DNA of 64,000 bases from Blastobasis lacticolella (Eukaryota; Arthropoda; Insecta; Lepidoptera; Blastobasidae). Where the stretch lies: NCBI GenBank assembly GCA_905147135.1, contig LR990050.1, forward strand, positions 3,050,501 through 3,114,500. Reading direction: 5' to 3'. Below the pieces are notes generated by a model. It made no database searches and had not been told where the DNA came from. It saw only the letters and a program-made list of their open reading frames with translations. Positions 22,986 to 34,026 of this stretch are shown here, in pieces (position 1 is the stretch's first letter; each line of letters opens with the position of its first letter). A program made the position numbers and the translations under genes.

Positions 22986-23264
22986 TTTAGTTTCGCCTAC
23001 TGTATTAAAATTTTAAAACAATAGTAGGCAAACACCAAAAACAGCAGTATACTATATTATATATTAGGGTTGGCAACCCTACCCCTGGTAGTCCTACCAG
23101 AATATTTCATTAAAATTTGTGATGTTTTGCCTTTTTACGAATACTCGACTGCCATCTGACCCGTACCGTAAGGGAAAAGCCATACTCGGCTGCCTGTTAG
23201 CAGGGATACCGCGAGCAGGTGTAGTTGACTTGGGCTCATGAGAGGCCCTATTACCCTTCAAGTC

Positions 23265-23400
23265 AGGTATAACCCGCGTCATGAAAGATGAGACTTGTCA
23301 AATGGCAGTAGAGGGGATTTCGCGCAGGTCTGTCGCGTACTGAGCAAGTCGAACCACGTGACCAGCCAAGTCTCTTCTTATTTGACACTAGTTGTACAGC
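23265..23400 (+). repeat. Small dispersed element H, copy 2, with CACGTGAC core
   Basis: TATAACCCGCGTCATGAAAG to CTTATTTGACACTAGTTGTA, with ACCACGTGACCAG in the middle at 23355-23362. Aligns along its length with 15175-15305. Confidence 0.6.
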
Positions 23401-23599
23401 GTTACCCAGGGGAAACCTTGAATTCAATGTCAGTACCACATAGTTCAAATACCTACATTATACTAGCCAGCCTGGTTCGGATATCTATGTGAACATTAAT
23501 CTTGCAGGATCATCATTCATAATACGGGATCAAATGTACCATACTACTCGGTATGATAGCTTCATATTAGTGAAATGTTTTTAATAGATTCAGTAGGTA

Positions 23600-23780
23600 C
23601 AGTCGAGTTCATTAATATGTGAGCATTGCCAAGGCTTCAAATATAAATGTACATGGAAGGGTACTTATATATCTGAGTAGATGTACATATGTTTGATTGA
23701 TGAATCTGCTCAGATATATAAGTACCCTTCCATGTATATTTGAAGCCTTGGTAATGCTTACATATTAATGAACTCGACTG
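23600..23780. mobile_element. Palindromic MITE flanked by TA
   Basis: About 80-base arms beginning CAGTCGAGTTCATTAATATG are repeated in inverse at the right end with only a few differences, around a short central loop. TA dinucleotides at 23598-23599 and 23781-23782 would be the target duplication. TA duplication and a CAGT-like terminus suit a Tc1/mariner-type nonautonomous element. No coding capacity. Confidence 0.85.
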
Positions 23781-23782
23781 TA

Positions 23783-25037
23783 CATTAGGAGATTAATAAA
23801 CTTACAAACTTTTCCTCTTTATAATATTAGTAGAGAGACTTACTCGTATTACCCCTATCTATAATAAAAAGAACGTACCTAATAAACAGTATGTATGTAA
23901 TTTAATAAAAGGTAAAACACAAGAAGTAGGCAAAAGAATTCCGATGTTTCTTAGTAGGCAGGTTTATCAATTAAGAGAATTTGTAACCTTATTATGAAAC
24001 ATCGTCACCAACATGGTGGTCACGATGCGTAGATGCTTTGTAAACAATTGATTTTCCCTTTTCCCGTACGTAAGAGTGACGTACGAACAGTGTTGTTCGT
24101 AGTTTTCCCTTAAAGCACTTAGTGGAATAAACAAACATACTTACTTACTTTCGACAGGTATGTCTCATAACGTGATTCCCCTGAGTTAATTTACCGGGTA
24201 CAAAATTAACAGATAGGTACACTCAGCTGCAGTGTTAACGGGCGCCTCTAGCGTACATTAAAAGTACGTGCCATAGTATAATTTAGCCCACAGAAAAAGT
24301 CGGATAACTTCGACCATGTTTATATATTATATTCAATCATTTTATTACTATCCTTATTAAACAGGCTTTGAAAAACGGAAAACCGCATTAAAATCGATCC
24401 ATCCGTTCTACGGAGCTACGACGTCACAGACAGATATTCAGAGCGACAAAGCCACAGTACCTACACAGAAAAACTCTTTTTAAAAAAGTTCCTCTTTTGA
24501 ACGCAATATTTTAACAAAAATCAAGTTAAGTTAAAATATCAATATTCAAGTTCAAGTTCAAAATCAAGTTTAAAATCATACGGCAACCTTTTAATTAGTA
24601 AGGGCCCCATTGTAGAAAAATTTAGTAATTGCGGAAGCGGTTTTTAATTCGACAAAATTACATGTTTGTAATAAAACTATGAATGAATCAATTAATAAAC
24701 GAGCGCGGTAAACTGGAAATTTGAGAATTTGGCAACTTACGTAAATAACTTAACGAGCGAGCGTAGCATGCTAAAAATTTATACGTTTACTGTGTAAAAA
24801 GACTGTTTATGATTGTAATAACAGTAGGTAAGTAACTTAAACAAGTAAGTACCTATACCTAAACGCAGCGAGTTAAAAATTATTGTCATTTTCGCTTTTT
24901 AAAAGTAGAGTAGGAAGACCACACGCTAAAACTCGGAAACGGCTGGACCGATTTGAATTAATCGTTTTTTATTCTGTTCGCTAAGACACAGGAGTATTTT
25001 GTATGCAAGAAATAAAGGGTATGCAGTTACGGCATTT
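23783..25037. other. No gene seen
   Basis: AT-rich; simple TTCAAGTTCAAGTTC-like runs near 24540. A GAGCGAGCGTAGCATG motif near 24756 resembles the CGAGCTCGCT repeat debris elsewhere. No supportable frame. Confidence 0.35.
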
Positions 25038-25302
25038 GGCCGTGTGGTGTCCGGCAGAGTAGAATAGCACCAACCCCTTACACTAATGGGTGTCGTAGAA
25101 GGCGACTAATGTTTTCGAGGCAAAAGATCAAGAGTCTCCGTAGTCTGGAAAATGGGCAGCAGCATTTTGCATTGTTATATTTAAACACTGCGATCTCCAA
25201 CCCGCCTGCCAAGCGTGGAGATTATGGCAATAACCTCCCCTTGCGTGGGAGAGGCCCCAACTCCTGCAGTGGACTGTTACGGGCTGTGATGATGATGATG
25301 AG
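25038..25302 (+). mobile_element. SINE-like element with GATGAT tail (family B), full copy
   Basis: Plus-strand element from GGCCGTGTGGTGTCCGGCAG to GACTGTTACGGGCTGTGATG plus (ATG)n. Probable target duplication AGTTACGGCAT / AGTTATAGCAT (25026-25036 and 25302-25312, two mismatches). This is the best copy for defining orientation and ends. Confidence 0.8.
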
Positions 25303-26228
25303 TTATAGCATAAGTGTAGAGGTAGGATAACACGCGAAGGAAGGCGCGCCGCCCGGCCAACTAGTAAATAAATGAATTGGGCTGCTTGTCCATTGCATCG
25401 GAATGGGTTCGTTCGTACGGAGCCGGTAATTATACAATGCAATGAAAATGCCAATGCAATGCAGTTGCTTAGGAATTCATAATAAATAAATTGAAATGAA
25501 TAATAAATAAATTTAAAATAATAAATAAATTGAATTGAATTGAAATGTAGGCCTGCTGGAAGAGATTTCTTTCTAGAGATAAGCAGTGCCTGTTGTGTCT
25601 TAATCTTCTGTTACATAACTGTATGCTCTATCGTGTGAACAATAAACTGTTAAATAAAAATAAAATAAATAATTTATAGCAACTTTATGATATTGACATT
25701 AATGTAACGGGACACGTATTCAATGCTTATTTATCATGAGGACTTGTAAATTAATTTTCGAAATGTTATAATTAAATACCTAGATGACTATGGGCATCTT
25801 AAATAACATTGTAGTGTCTACGAGCTACTTAATGATAAGGAAATAATCCATATCAATTAGGTGTAAATTAGCTTATAATTAGTAGGTAGGTAATTTATTT
25901 ATTGATACCCCGATCCTGCCACGCCCGACGCATATACACTACCCTACGGCAGTATGCAGTTGCATCCAACGGCCCTAGCATTGGAGAAACGCACCTGATC
26001 GCCAACACGTTCAAGATGCCATTCGGACTATAGCGACTCCGAGGCAACAGTGACGCGCACCGCTTGCGTATGCTTTACCGCTTGGTAAAAAAGCAATTTG
26101 TCTGTGCTTACGTAGCCCAGGCACTACAATATCGCGGCAGTCCCAATAACACCCTAAACACGTTGTTGTACTGAACGCGCAGCGCGCTGTACACCCGCTG
26201 TGTAAAGTTGTTGTTTTTTTTTTGTATT
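25303..26228. repeat. Repeat-derived stretch with LINE 3' UTR (family J) at 25550-25672
   Basis: 25480-25545 is a diverged AATAAATTGAAATGAAT simple repeat. 25550-25672 (GTAGGCCTGCTGGAAGAGAT, then AAGCAGTGCCTGTTGTG and AATAAACTGTTAAATAAA) is the same LINE 3' UTR as at 8925 and 51140. The rest is AT-rich and unassigned. Confidence 0.55.
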
Positions 26229-26834
26229 AACGATAGGCTTGCATTTGACCTCAACTTACCTGATGGAGAGCGACGATGAGGTCGAAGATGTAGCATGCGT
26301 GCCTAGAAGATACCTATTCACTCTTGATTTGAAGACCCCAAGGTTATACTTATCGGGGAACAATGACTCAGGTAGAGAGTTCCCGTCCTTTGCAGTGCGC
26401 ATAAGCAAAACGCTTAGTACGAGATGGTGGGACATCTACCATAAATGGATGACGATCTTTTGTCCCCCTCATTGTTCGATAATAAAAAGGGCACATTGGA
26501 ACAAGGTTGTGGAGCTCCTGGGGGCAGTCACCGAAGTGAATTTGATAAAAGACAGACAAGCCGGCTACTCTACGACGGTGTCCCAGACCCAGAATCAGTC
26601 TTTTGGCACGTCTGTCGATAGAGTTGAAGAGCTTCTAGCTGATACTTGGCGGACCCATCCCAGAGGTGACCACAGGTTTCCATACATGACCGGACTTGTG
26701 CTTGGTATAAATTTAAAAGCTGTCCAGGTGTGAAGTACTTCCTCACCTTGGCGAGGACTCCAAAGACTGCACGCATAGACGGTTTGACAGTATGCTGTAA
26801 ACAATGTAATCTTTACCGCATTACTACAGCGCAA
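26229..26834 (-). mobile_element. Jockey/CR1-like LINE, ORF2 C-terminal remnant
   Basis: The minus strand reads, across frameshifts, VFGVLAKVRKYFTPGQLLNL, YQAQVRSCMETCGHLWDGSA and KYQLEALQLY, then VFYQIHFGDCPQELHNLVP, DRHPFMVDVPPSRTKRFA and a 3' end with a CACCTGATGG-type block and an A tail at 26229. This is the tail after the reverse transcriptase core. The element is 5'-truncated and broken. Confidence 0.8.
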
Positions 26835-27020
26835 TGACGTTAACTACCTATCTTCCTCTTTATTTCCTTCCTATTATCTCTGACTCCCGAGCTATAGTAT
26901 TTTAATACTAGCTAAACAAGGTAAACCTATGTTACGAGACATCAACTAGACATGCCTATCGGCTTCTGAGACTGTTCAACCTGTCTCTGGGTCCCCAGCG
27001 GAAGACCATGGTCAACCTTT

Positions 27021-27255
27021 GACGACCTGAGTGGTTCAGTGGTCAGCCGGTCTGCCACGCAAGAGGTCCCGGGTTCGATTCCCGGCCGGGCAGAAATTGA
27101 AATGTTGAATTTTAATTTTTGTTACGGGTCTGGGTGTTCTATGTATAATAAGTATGTATTTAAAAGTATATAAGTAGTTTATCAGTTATCTAGCACCCAT
27201 AACACAAGCTTTGCTTACTTTGGGGCTAGATGGCGCTGTGTGAATTTGTCCACGA
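27021..27255 (+). repeat. tRNA-derived SINE (family A), full copy inserted in another repeat
   Basis: GACGACCTGAGTGGTTCAGT to GCGCTGTGTGAATTTGTCC with intact A and B boxes. It splits a repeat: CTGTTCAACCTGTCTCTGGG lies left of it and AACCTCGCTTCGCCAACGG right of it, and the same two pieces are joined at 60135-60200. Confidence 0.85.
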
Positions 27256-27484
27256 TTATTATTATTAACCTCGCTTCGCCAACGGTATTAGAAGTTAGAC
27301 CGAACGAGTGGCTTGTATGTTGTAGGTAGGTATCGATTTCCCAAACAGGTATTAATAAATACACATTATAAGGAAACCTTCAAATGACGAATTTGAATGT
27401 GTAGAAATAAAATATGAAAGTAGAAATAAAATGGATATAAAAATATATTTCTAATACTCGTGGACGGTGTACACGACAAATATT

Positions 27485-28019
27485 AATAAAAAACCGCAAA
27501 TCGATGTACAGGATAGCCGTTTGGTACAAAACAATTCTGAATCTCGAACATTTAAAAAAAAAAAATTGAAATTGTTAATATTTTTAAAATCGCCTTTTTC
27601 ACGTTATAAATGAGTATATTAAGAGACATTTGGCCTATGTTTTACAAAAATTTACTATCCCGTCTCCTACCTGAAGGAGTACAAACTTTGTAAATTTTGA
27701 AAATATTTCTTGGATTTTTAGAAAACTGGTGGCCGAATGGTGATGGTGTAGTATATTTTTAGAACCGGCTTATGATGCCTTTTCATTTGATACTAAACAC
27801 AATAGGATTCTAAAGAATATTTTTAGTTACTAAGACTTTTAAGTTCCTACTGCTACTTAAATTTTCGAATAAACGAATATTTTTAATAATTCTATATAAA
27901 AAAATTAAGACGTCCTTACCATGGGAATATTTTTAAGAACTATCGCTCAAAATTATTGTTTTAATCTAAAGTACCCGTGTACCGAACGGTTATCCTGTAC
28001 ATCGAATTGCGGTTTATTT
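27485..28019. mobile_element. MITE with about 40-bp terminal inverted repeats
   Basis: Left end AACCGCAAATCGATGTACAG and right end CTGTACATCGAATTGCGGTT are inverse with a few mismatches, and the similarity continues through GGATAGCCGTTTGGTAC. The interior is AT-rich without a frame. Superfamily not assigned. Confidence 0.75.
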
Positions 28020-28583
28020 CACGTAGCCTGAACACTATACTGCTTACGAAGTAGTATCAGGATTCTGTCCGAATTTTCTAATTTATTTCTCAAGCGAAAC
28101 ACGCCGTATGACCCATATATACCGGCGTTTGCCGCCTCGTGACATCTTATCTATTTCTCATCGTATTTATTAGCCGCCTTATCTATTTCTGCCGCCAAGC
28201 AACAATGCTTGTATTGTTGGGTTCCGGTTTGAAGGATAAGGTAGCCAGCGCAATTACAGGCATGACGCATTTCATCTTAGTTTTCACAGTGACAACGCAC
28301 CTGCGGTTTTGCATTTTTGATAACTGCAACCTAGAATAAAATCGTAGAATCGTAGATGTTTTGGGCGACAGTTACCACTTATCAGGAGGGCTGTCTGCTC
28401 GCCCTTCACTGAGTAGCATAAAAAATCTAAGTACAAGCTAGACTATCAATACTCAAGAAATACGTATTTAGGTAAAGTTTGTTACTATAATCATCTCGGC
28501 GTCAGTAGGTTCATTGCTGAACATAGGGTTTCCCTCACACCTTCCTTCCCGCCGTGCATATTACATTTGAAAGACATGACATC
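28020..28583. other. No gene seen
   Basis: 28140-28230 matches the block near 18930 (ATCTATTTCTGCCGCCAAGC). Remaining sequence unassigned. Confidence 0.35.
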
Positions 28584-28757
28584 AGAAGCAAAAAGCGTGA
28601 GCGCAAGTAAAAGAGGAATGTATTGCTCATAAATAGATCAATAGTTGTATCACGTCTCTTGAAAAGCGGAGCGACGCGTAATGTAAGTGATACAAAAATA
28701 GACCTTATTCTATGAGCAATACATTCCACTTTATATGCTTTCACGCTTTTTGCTTCT
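28584..28757. mobile_element. Fold-back MITE, about 65-bp arms
   Basis: AGAAGCAAAAAGCGTGAGCG and, 35 bases on, GGAATGTATTGCTCATA on the left are mirrored on the right by TATGAGCAATACATTCCACT and TTTCACGCTTTTTGCTTCT. Almost the whole element can fold on itself; no coding capacity. Confidence 0.8.
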
Positions 28758-29225
28758 CAATTTAGACGACTGAATTTAGCAAAATGGATGCATCTTGCAT
28801 CCAGGTATGGGGTTGCAGGTTGACGTTCAGAATAAATTGTAGGTTAGGGTGACCACCCAGTGTCCTCATTTTACAAGACATGTGAATTAAACTTAGAGGA
28901 TTTTAGAGAAAATGCGGGACAATGCGGGTTCATCATTGCCATACAATATGTATGAGTAAAGTCAATGTACAAATAAATAAATATACTTGAACATAATGTT
29001 TGGTATATAGTTCTAAGGTGCAATAAAGAGTTTACATACATACATGTTTTAAACTATCGCATTTTAATTCTTATAATTCTTAATTATAGTGATTCAGTCA
29101 CTAAAACCAGAACTAGTTCGAAATAAGACTAAAAAAGTGAGTGATACAGTCAGTGTAGTGTGCCGTGACTTAAAAGTGAGTTCGAGTTCCAGTAGTAGCA
29201 AAAAAGTTTTGCGAAAGCGGGTAGA
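28758..29225. other. No gene seen
   Basis: A TAGGGTGACCACCCAGTGTC block at 28847 has a loose inverse near 29500-29530 (CAGGACAATTGGCCAGCC). This could be the two ends of an old DNA element with inserts, but the match is too weak to call. Confidence 0.3.
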
Positions 29226-29357
29226 TCGACTTCGGCCGCTTTATTGCTAACCAACATCTCCAGTCGTCCCGTGACCATGATGCATGCAACTGTATCGAAA
29301 TATCGGGCTACTCGTCAACAAAGGTACGCGGGAGGAAACCCGGAACATACCCTTAAA
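29226..29357 (+). repeat. Interspersed repeat I, copy 2
   Basis: GACTTCGGCCGCTTTATTGC to GGAACATACCCTTAAA, second copy of the repeat at 9483, followed directly by a SINE fragment. Confidence 0.55.
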
Positions 29358-29364
29358 ATGTATG

Positions 29365-29445
29365 CTTGAACAAATTCGCACAGCGCCATTTATCCCCAAA
29401 CTAAGCCAAGCTTGTGTTATGGGTGTTAGATAACTAATAAACTAA
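29365..29445 (-). repeat. Family A SINE, 3' fragment
   Basis: CTTGAACAAATTCGCACAGC, TTATCCCCAAACTAAGCC and GTTAGATAACTAATAAAC: the 3' third of the SINE on the minus strand. Confidence 0.7.
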
Positions 29446-31410
29446 TTGTATAATTTTTTAAAACATAGGACATGACAACATAATTGCTGAAATACGAGAC
29501 GTCCTGAAAAATACAGGACAATTGGCCAGCCTATTGGAGTGAGAATAGTGGCATGACCATTGCCCTCCACTAATGTGGAAGAGGCTTATGTTGTGTGCAA
29601 CAGTTGACTGTTACAGGCAGTTAACGTTAACTATGCTTTTGTGACACAAAGTACAGTCATTGTCGTTGACACATCTCACCATTAAACGTTAAATTTTGAA
29701 AATAGCGTTGTAATTAGAGTTTTGGGTCAAAGACAAAATGGTCAAGGTCTTTGCTTAGTGCAGTCCATGACAATTAGGCAAATAATGATGTAGGCACCTG
29801 TATCTGTGCCATTTAAGTAAATTGAGGGTTGCGGTCTGTTTTTGGAGCACTGGATGCTTAGCAAAAATTAACAGATAAATAAATTCATGTACGAATGAAA
29901 ATGTATGTGCTTGTTTGAGACTAATTTTGAGTTTTAGTCATATTTATTGTTGATTGTTAAATCCTTGATCATGATCATCATTGATTAAAGTGGACCCCGG
30001 CCTTCGCGCGCAAGAACACAACCGGGACATTAACGCCAAGATAATTACCCACTTCATAGAAACTAACACAATTAACAACAGCTGAAATAAATCACGTAAA
30101 CACGAGGCTCTTAAACTTCATAAAAATATAAATCATACAATTATTATTTTACAAAGATGTTATCATACAACGCAGAACACAATCCACCTACAATCAATCC
30201 ACAATTGAATACCATCTTTGTACTATTTTGTGCATAAAGTGTTCAGTAAATAAATAATCACAATGTTACAATACTTAGGTATACGAGCTAAACCCGCCAC
30301 CGACCAAGTTAAGATATTCCAACAAGTCGTTAACATATTCACAACAATATTATAAAAAAGTACCTATTGTACGGTGTGGAATGGCTCACAGAAGACCTCA
30401 ATTTAAAACACTTCAATTACAGAAAATTGTCTCGCTCGAGTATTTTGAAATAAGTGTTAAGAAGGCTTGCTGCTAAACACTTCGGTTATTATAGGAAGGG
30501 CTTTGACACTATTAGTTTCGATATTTCCATTCTAAGGAAGCAATCTTTTAATTGAGTGATAATAACTGCATCTCTCCTTTTAGACAATAATACCTACTGC
30601 TTAATTCTTATTTTTCAAGAATATTCAAAGATATTCTCAAACTAGTTACAGTTAAAATGGAACCTAGGTAGTACCAATGAGTACCTACATAAGTATATAA
30701 TCAAGCGTAGCAAAAACGAATAGACAATCAAAGATCTGGATACGATTGATTTATAATAAAAGTGTACATTGTTTCATTAATTCTAATAGGTACTCTTAGT
30801 TAATTATAATACATTCATGAATGCTAAAACCTACCTAAATATCAATTACCTAATATAATTTCCCATCTGTGTCGTTTTAAATAATTTCATATGTCAGAGG
30901 TCTTCCTACAGTAACTGAGGTACTAATAAGAAGACACCTAGCATGAGTTACTATAGAATACAGATCGTAAAGTGAACAAATAAATAAAATGATGTTTGTG
31001 GTTATTGCGTATGGAAATACGTTTAAGTGAACTATTTTGAGAACTCAATTTACTTATTGATGTGGAAAACATAATCACCTCTGCACATATGGTATTACCG
31101 ATGTAAAAATAGATACTCGTATGTACAGATAGAGTTTACGTACCTACATAATGAAACCTTCACGATCATGGCGTGTTTATGCGTAGAGGATCGGAAATAC
31201 TTGACACCTTTTGAATGTAGTCGAACTCGTGTTGAAAGCATTTAGTAGTTATTTATAAATATCCATGACACTATTCTACTACCATTGTTATTTTACTATC
31301 ATCAGAGCATGTAAGCCGCTGGATTTAGACCTCCACTTGCCATTATCATCAGGAGAAAGACAGGAAAGTGGATATTGACGGATTGACAGACTATACTAGT
31401 CCTTAAACTA
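29446..31410. other. No gene seen; one SINE-2 fragment at 29990-30036
   Basis: GTGGACCCCGGCCTTCGCGC to GGGACATTAACGCC (29990-30036) is the 3' end of the second SINE family. From 30040 to 31400 the sequence is AT-rich, without repeat matches or useful frames, and could be intron or true intergenic DNA. Confidence 0.4.
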
Positions 31411-31698
31411 TTAGGCGCTGTCCTCATTGGCAACTGTCGTACGACCATGGTCGAGCGACGGGCGGTTTTGAGGTCTCCTATTGGTCGAGCGAGCCTAACA
31501 TAGAGTTCTTCAAGAAAGCGGTGAAAATGTTTTTACGGGGTCGGCAACGTATGGGTGATGCCCTTGGTATCGCAAACGTCCATAGTCTACGGTTACAGCT
31601 TTCCATCAGGGCAGTAAGCTTGGTTGCCACCTTAGTTGTATAAAAAAAATCGTACGCCCATGGTCGCACGACCGTTGCCAACTAGGACAGCGCCTTAG
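31411..31698. mobile_element. MITE with TTAGGCGCTGTCCT ends, carrying a LINE 3' piece
   Basis: Ends TTAGGCGCTGTCCTCATTGG and ACTAGGACAGCGCCTTAG are inverse, and so are the next blocks (GACCATGGTCG / CCATGGTCGCACGACC). The interior 31520-31645 carries CGTCCATAGTCTACGG and AGCTTGGTTGCCACCTTAG, the family D LINE 3' end on the plus strand. A third copy of the terminus lies inside the SINE at 35236. Confidence 0.75.
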
Positions 31699-31804
31699 AC
31701 GTATTACTTTCTTTCTCCCCCTCCTCGCTTTGGATTCTTACATTGTGGTGTTTTGGCTTTACCACCTGACCCGTTAGGTTAAGAGAAAAGCCGTCCATCG
31801 TTTT

Positions 31805-31885
31805 TTATTAAACCACAACGCTGGCAAACAAACTTACGGCCTGCTTGATGGTAAGCAGTCACCGCAGCCTATGGACGTTTATTAT
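31805..31885 (-). repeat. LINE 3' end (family D)
   Basis: TGGCAAACAAACTTACGGCC, TGATGGTAAGCAGTCACCGC and AGCCTATGGACG; same as 15826. Confidence 0.6.
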
Positions 31886-32266
31886 TCTAGTGGCGCCCTA
31901 AATAATGCCGTCAATAGCCTACCAATCAAACGAGTACTATGCCTTTTCGCCAACATTAATGAGTACTACAACCAGCCAACAATACCACCGCCTTCCCCAC
32001 ACGCCTAATAAGTTTGTTTTACTCCGAAATTGGCAAGAGTTGCTAATTAGACCACCCAAAACAATTCAAACTCCATCAAACAATTATTACGATGTGTTCC
32101 AATATAACTTCGGAAGCCAAAATAAAGATCAAAACAATATCAAAGTTGTTCAATCTAGTAACTAGCGTTATTATATGTCCTGACTTTGCTAAGGAAAAAC
32201 ATCCATTATCCAAGACCGAAGGGACTTTGGCTGACATAAGTGGTTTTGGATATTTTATTATTATTA
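31886..32266. other. Unassigned, with an 86-codon plus frame
   Basis: A frame at 31905-32165 (begins MPSIAYQSNEYYAFSPTL, rich in N, Q, S and T) is not recognised and has no promoter or splice context. Followed by an (ATT)n microsatellite near 32255-32275. Confidence 0.25.
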
Positions 32267-32400
32267 TTATTATTTAGGCGAGCCAGACATTTGACCGCCA
32301 TCTCACCTTGTGGTAATTGACGATGCGGCCGATTATGGAGCATGACTGTCTAGGAACAGCCTATTCACTCTAGCCTACAAGGCGTCTAGATTACATTACA
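32267..32400 (-). repeat. LINE 3' end, CACCTGTTGGTAAGTGATG type
   Basis: CATTTGACCGCCATCTCACC, GACGATGCGGCCGATTATGG and AGCCTATTCACTCTAGCC. Minus-strand copy of the 3' end that follows the split LINE at 42552. Confidence 0.65.
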
Positions 32401-32795
32401 TACTTTAATGATCAGGGAACACACCCGCAGTGTGAGTCCATGTGTGTGGAGAATGTTCTGAAGAACTTTTTGGTTGTGTGGCACCAGCCCTCAGCACAAT
32501 TCCGCTATCGCAACACCCGCCGCGGACTGGGTACTACGTAGACCCTCTGTTGGTCTCCATGCGAAGGTTCAAAAGAACGTATATGATTCGGATGTGGAAC
32601 GAGGTCCCAGCCACAGTGTTTTCTTTGGACTATAGCATGGGATCGTTTAAGAGGTGTATTAAAGGTTTCTTGAGACGCGGGCAATGCATTAGTAGCGCTT
32701 CTGGGGGTTGCTGATGTCTATAGGCAGCGGTGACCACTTTCCATCAAGTGGCCCGCTTACCTGTTGGTCTGCCGTATAGCATTAAAAGATCCATA
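32401..32795 (+). mobile_element. LINE ORF2 C-terminal end with its family C 3' UTR
   Basis: Plus frame (to 32714) reads an LINE protein tail: YYVDPLLVSMRRFKRTY, IRMWNEVPATVFSLDYSMGS and FKRCIKGFL, equivalent to the R..WN.LP..VF...Y....FK block of non-LTR proteins. It runs directly into the 3' end GATGTCTATAGGCAGCGGTG ... GGCCCGCTTACC. This copy links the family C 3' ends elsewhere in the window to a LINE. Confidence 0.75.
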
Positions 32796-32809
32796 AACCT
32801 TAAAATCAA

Positions 32810-33032
32810 TCATCATCAATCAGGGTTTTGCCATAATCTTCTCTTCTGCCAAGTGAGTTGGAGATCGTAGTGTTGAAAAACGATCAGAAAACGCTGTTGC
32901 TCACTCTTCGGTCTACGGAGGTCCTAATACTGGTTTGCCATTATATTAGTCGCCTTATACACCCGACCTCTATGGTCTACAGAGGTCTTAATACTGGTCT
33001 GCCATTACATAAGCCGTCTTATACCAGGATAC
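32810..33032 (-). repeat. Family B fragment with an internal tandem duplication
   Basis: ATCATCATCAATCAGGGTTT to GGAGATCGTAGTGTTGAAAA is the family B element. After CTACGGAGGTCCTAATACTG ... AGTCGCCTTATACACCC the same segment follows again (TCTACAGAGGTCTTAATACT ... GCCGTCTTATACC). Confidence 0.55.
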
Positions 33033-33955
33033 GTAGCCGGAATTGTTAGTTTTCGCAACGTTGTGATTTGTAAGGCACTCGACTCGCCGCTCTTTCAATC
33101 ACTTCAAAGTGATTGTCAGATAACATGTCTTGCGACAAACATAAGTGGGAAAATCTTGAAAAGTGTTGGCAAAACAAAATCATCTGTTATAAATACATAG
33201 TAATAAAGTTGGTATGTTTGTATGTTTGAATGCTGGGGGTAAGTAATCTCCGAAACTATCTAGACCGATTTCTTGAACGTAAGACTTCGATTTCCTGTCA
33301 AGATTTTCTTTGCTCTTGCTGTATGTAAATACCTATATCACAGTTCCAAACATTGAAATGCATTAGGATAGAGCTTCGTGAGGATTATTAGGAGAAGTAA
33401 AAAAGAAAAGCCTTAAGTAGACTGTAGTATGTATGATTTGCGAGACTTTCAGTCTAGGCTAGGCTAGAACACTGCTAGGCCACTACTGGGCATAGGTGAT
33501 AGTTAGTATTCTAACAAAATTTGGATTACCTACTTTACCCCTACCGACCCTTTTTTTTGCTAGTAAACCTTGCTCTTGAATGCACTCTATTTATTGTTAA
33601 AAATTACAATCCGTTGCGTAGTTTAAACAATCTAAGCATACATATATACATAAGTGACTTTGTTTTATAATATATCTATCAACAGGTGAATTGGCTGTCA
33701 AAAGCCTGTCTTGTCTTTAATTGAGTGTTTTGCGATACAGTTTCTATGTCAAGTCTCCATGCTGATTGCGATCGAGTGTTCATACTCTAACAAAACACAC
33801 GTGTTTGTTTTCTACCAAACGAAGCCCATTCCATCTTGGTCCAACTTTCTGTTGTATGGTTTTCCTATCGACCTCACTCTAAGTCTAGCTAAGTCAACTA
33901 AGTCCAAAGTCAAACAATAATATGTCTCACCGAAATTGAGTAGAAAATAAATATA
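33033..33955. other. No gene seen
   Basis: A short RTE 3'-end scrap (GCCACTACTGGGCATAGG) lies at 33478. The rest is AT-rich and unassigned. Confidence 0.35.
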
Positions 33956-34026
33956 CTTGGACAAATTCACAGCGCCATCGAGCCCCAAAGTAAGCAAAGC
34001 TGGATGTTAGATAACTGATAAACTAG
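33956..34026 (-). repeat. Family A SINE, 3' fragment
   Basis: CTTGGACAAATTCACAGCGC, GAGCCCCAAAGTAAGCAAAG and GTTAGATAACTGATAAAC. Confidence 0.7.

Noticed and set aside
28847..29530. Possible DNA element with GGTGACCACCC...CAGGACAATTGGCC ends
   Set aside because: The inverse match is too weak and includes other repeats inside; ends cannot be placed.
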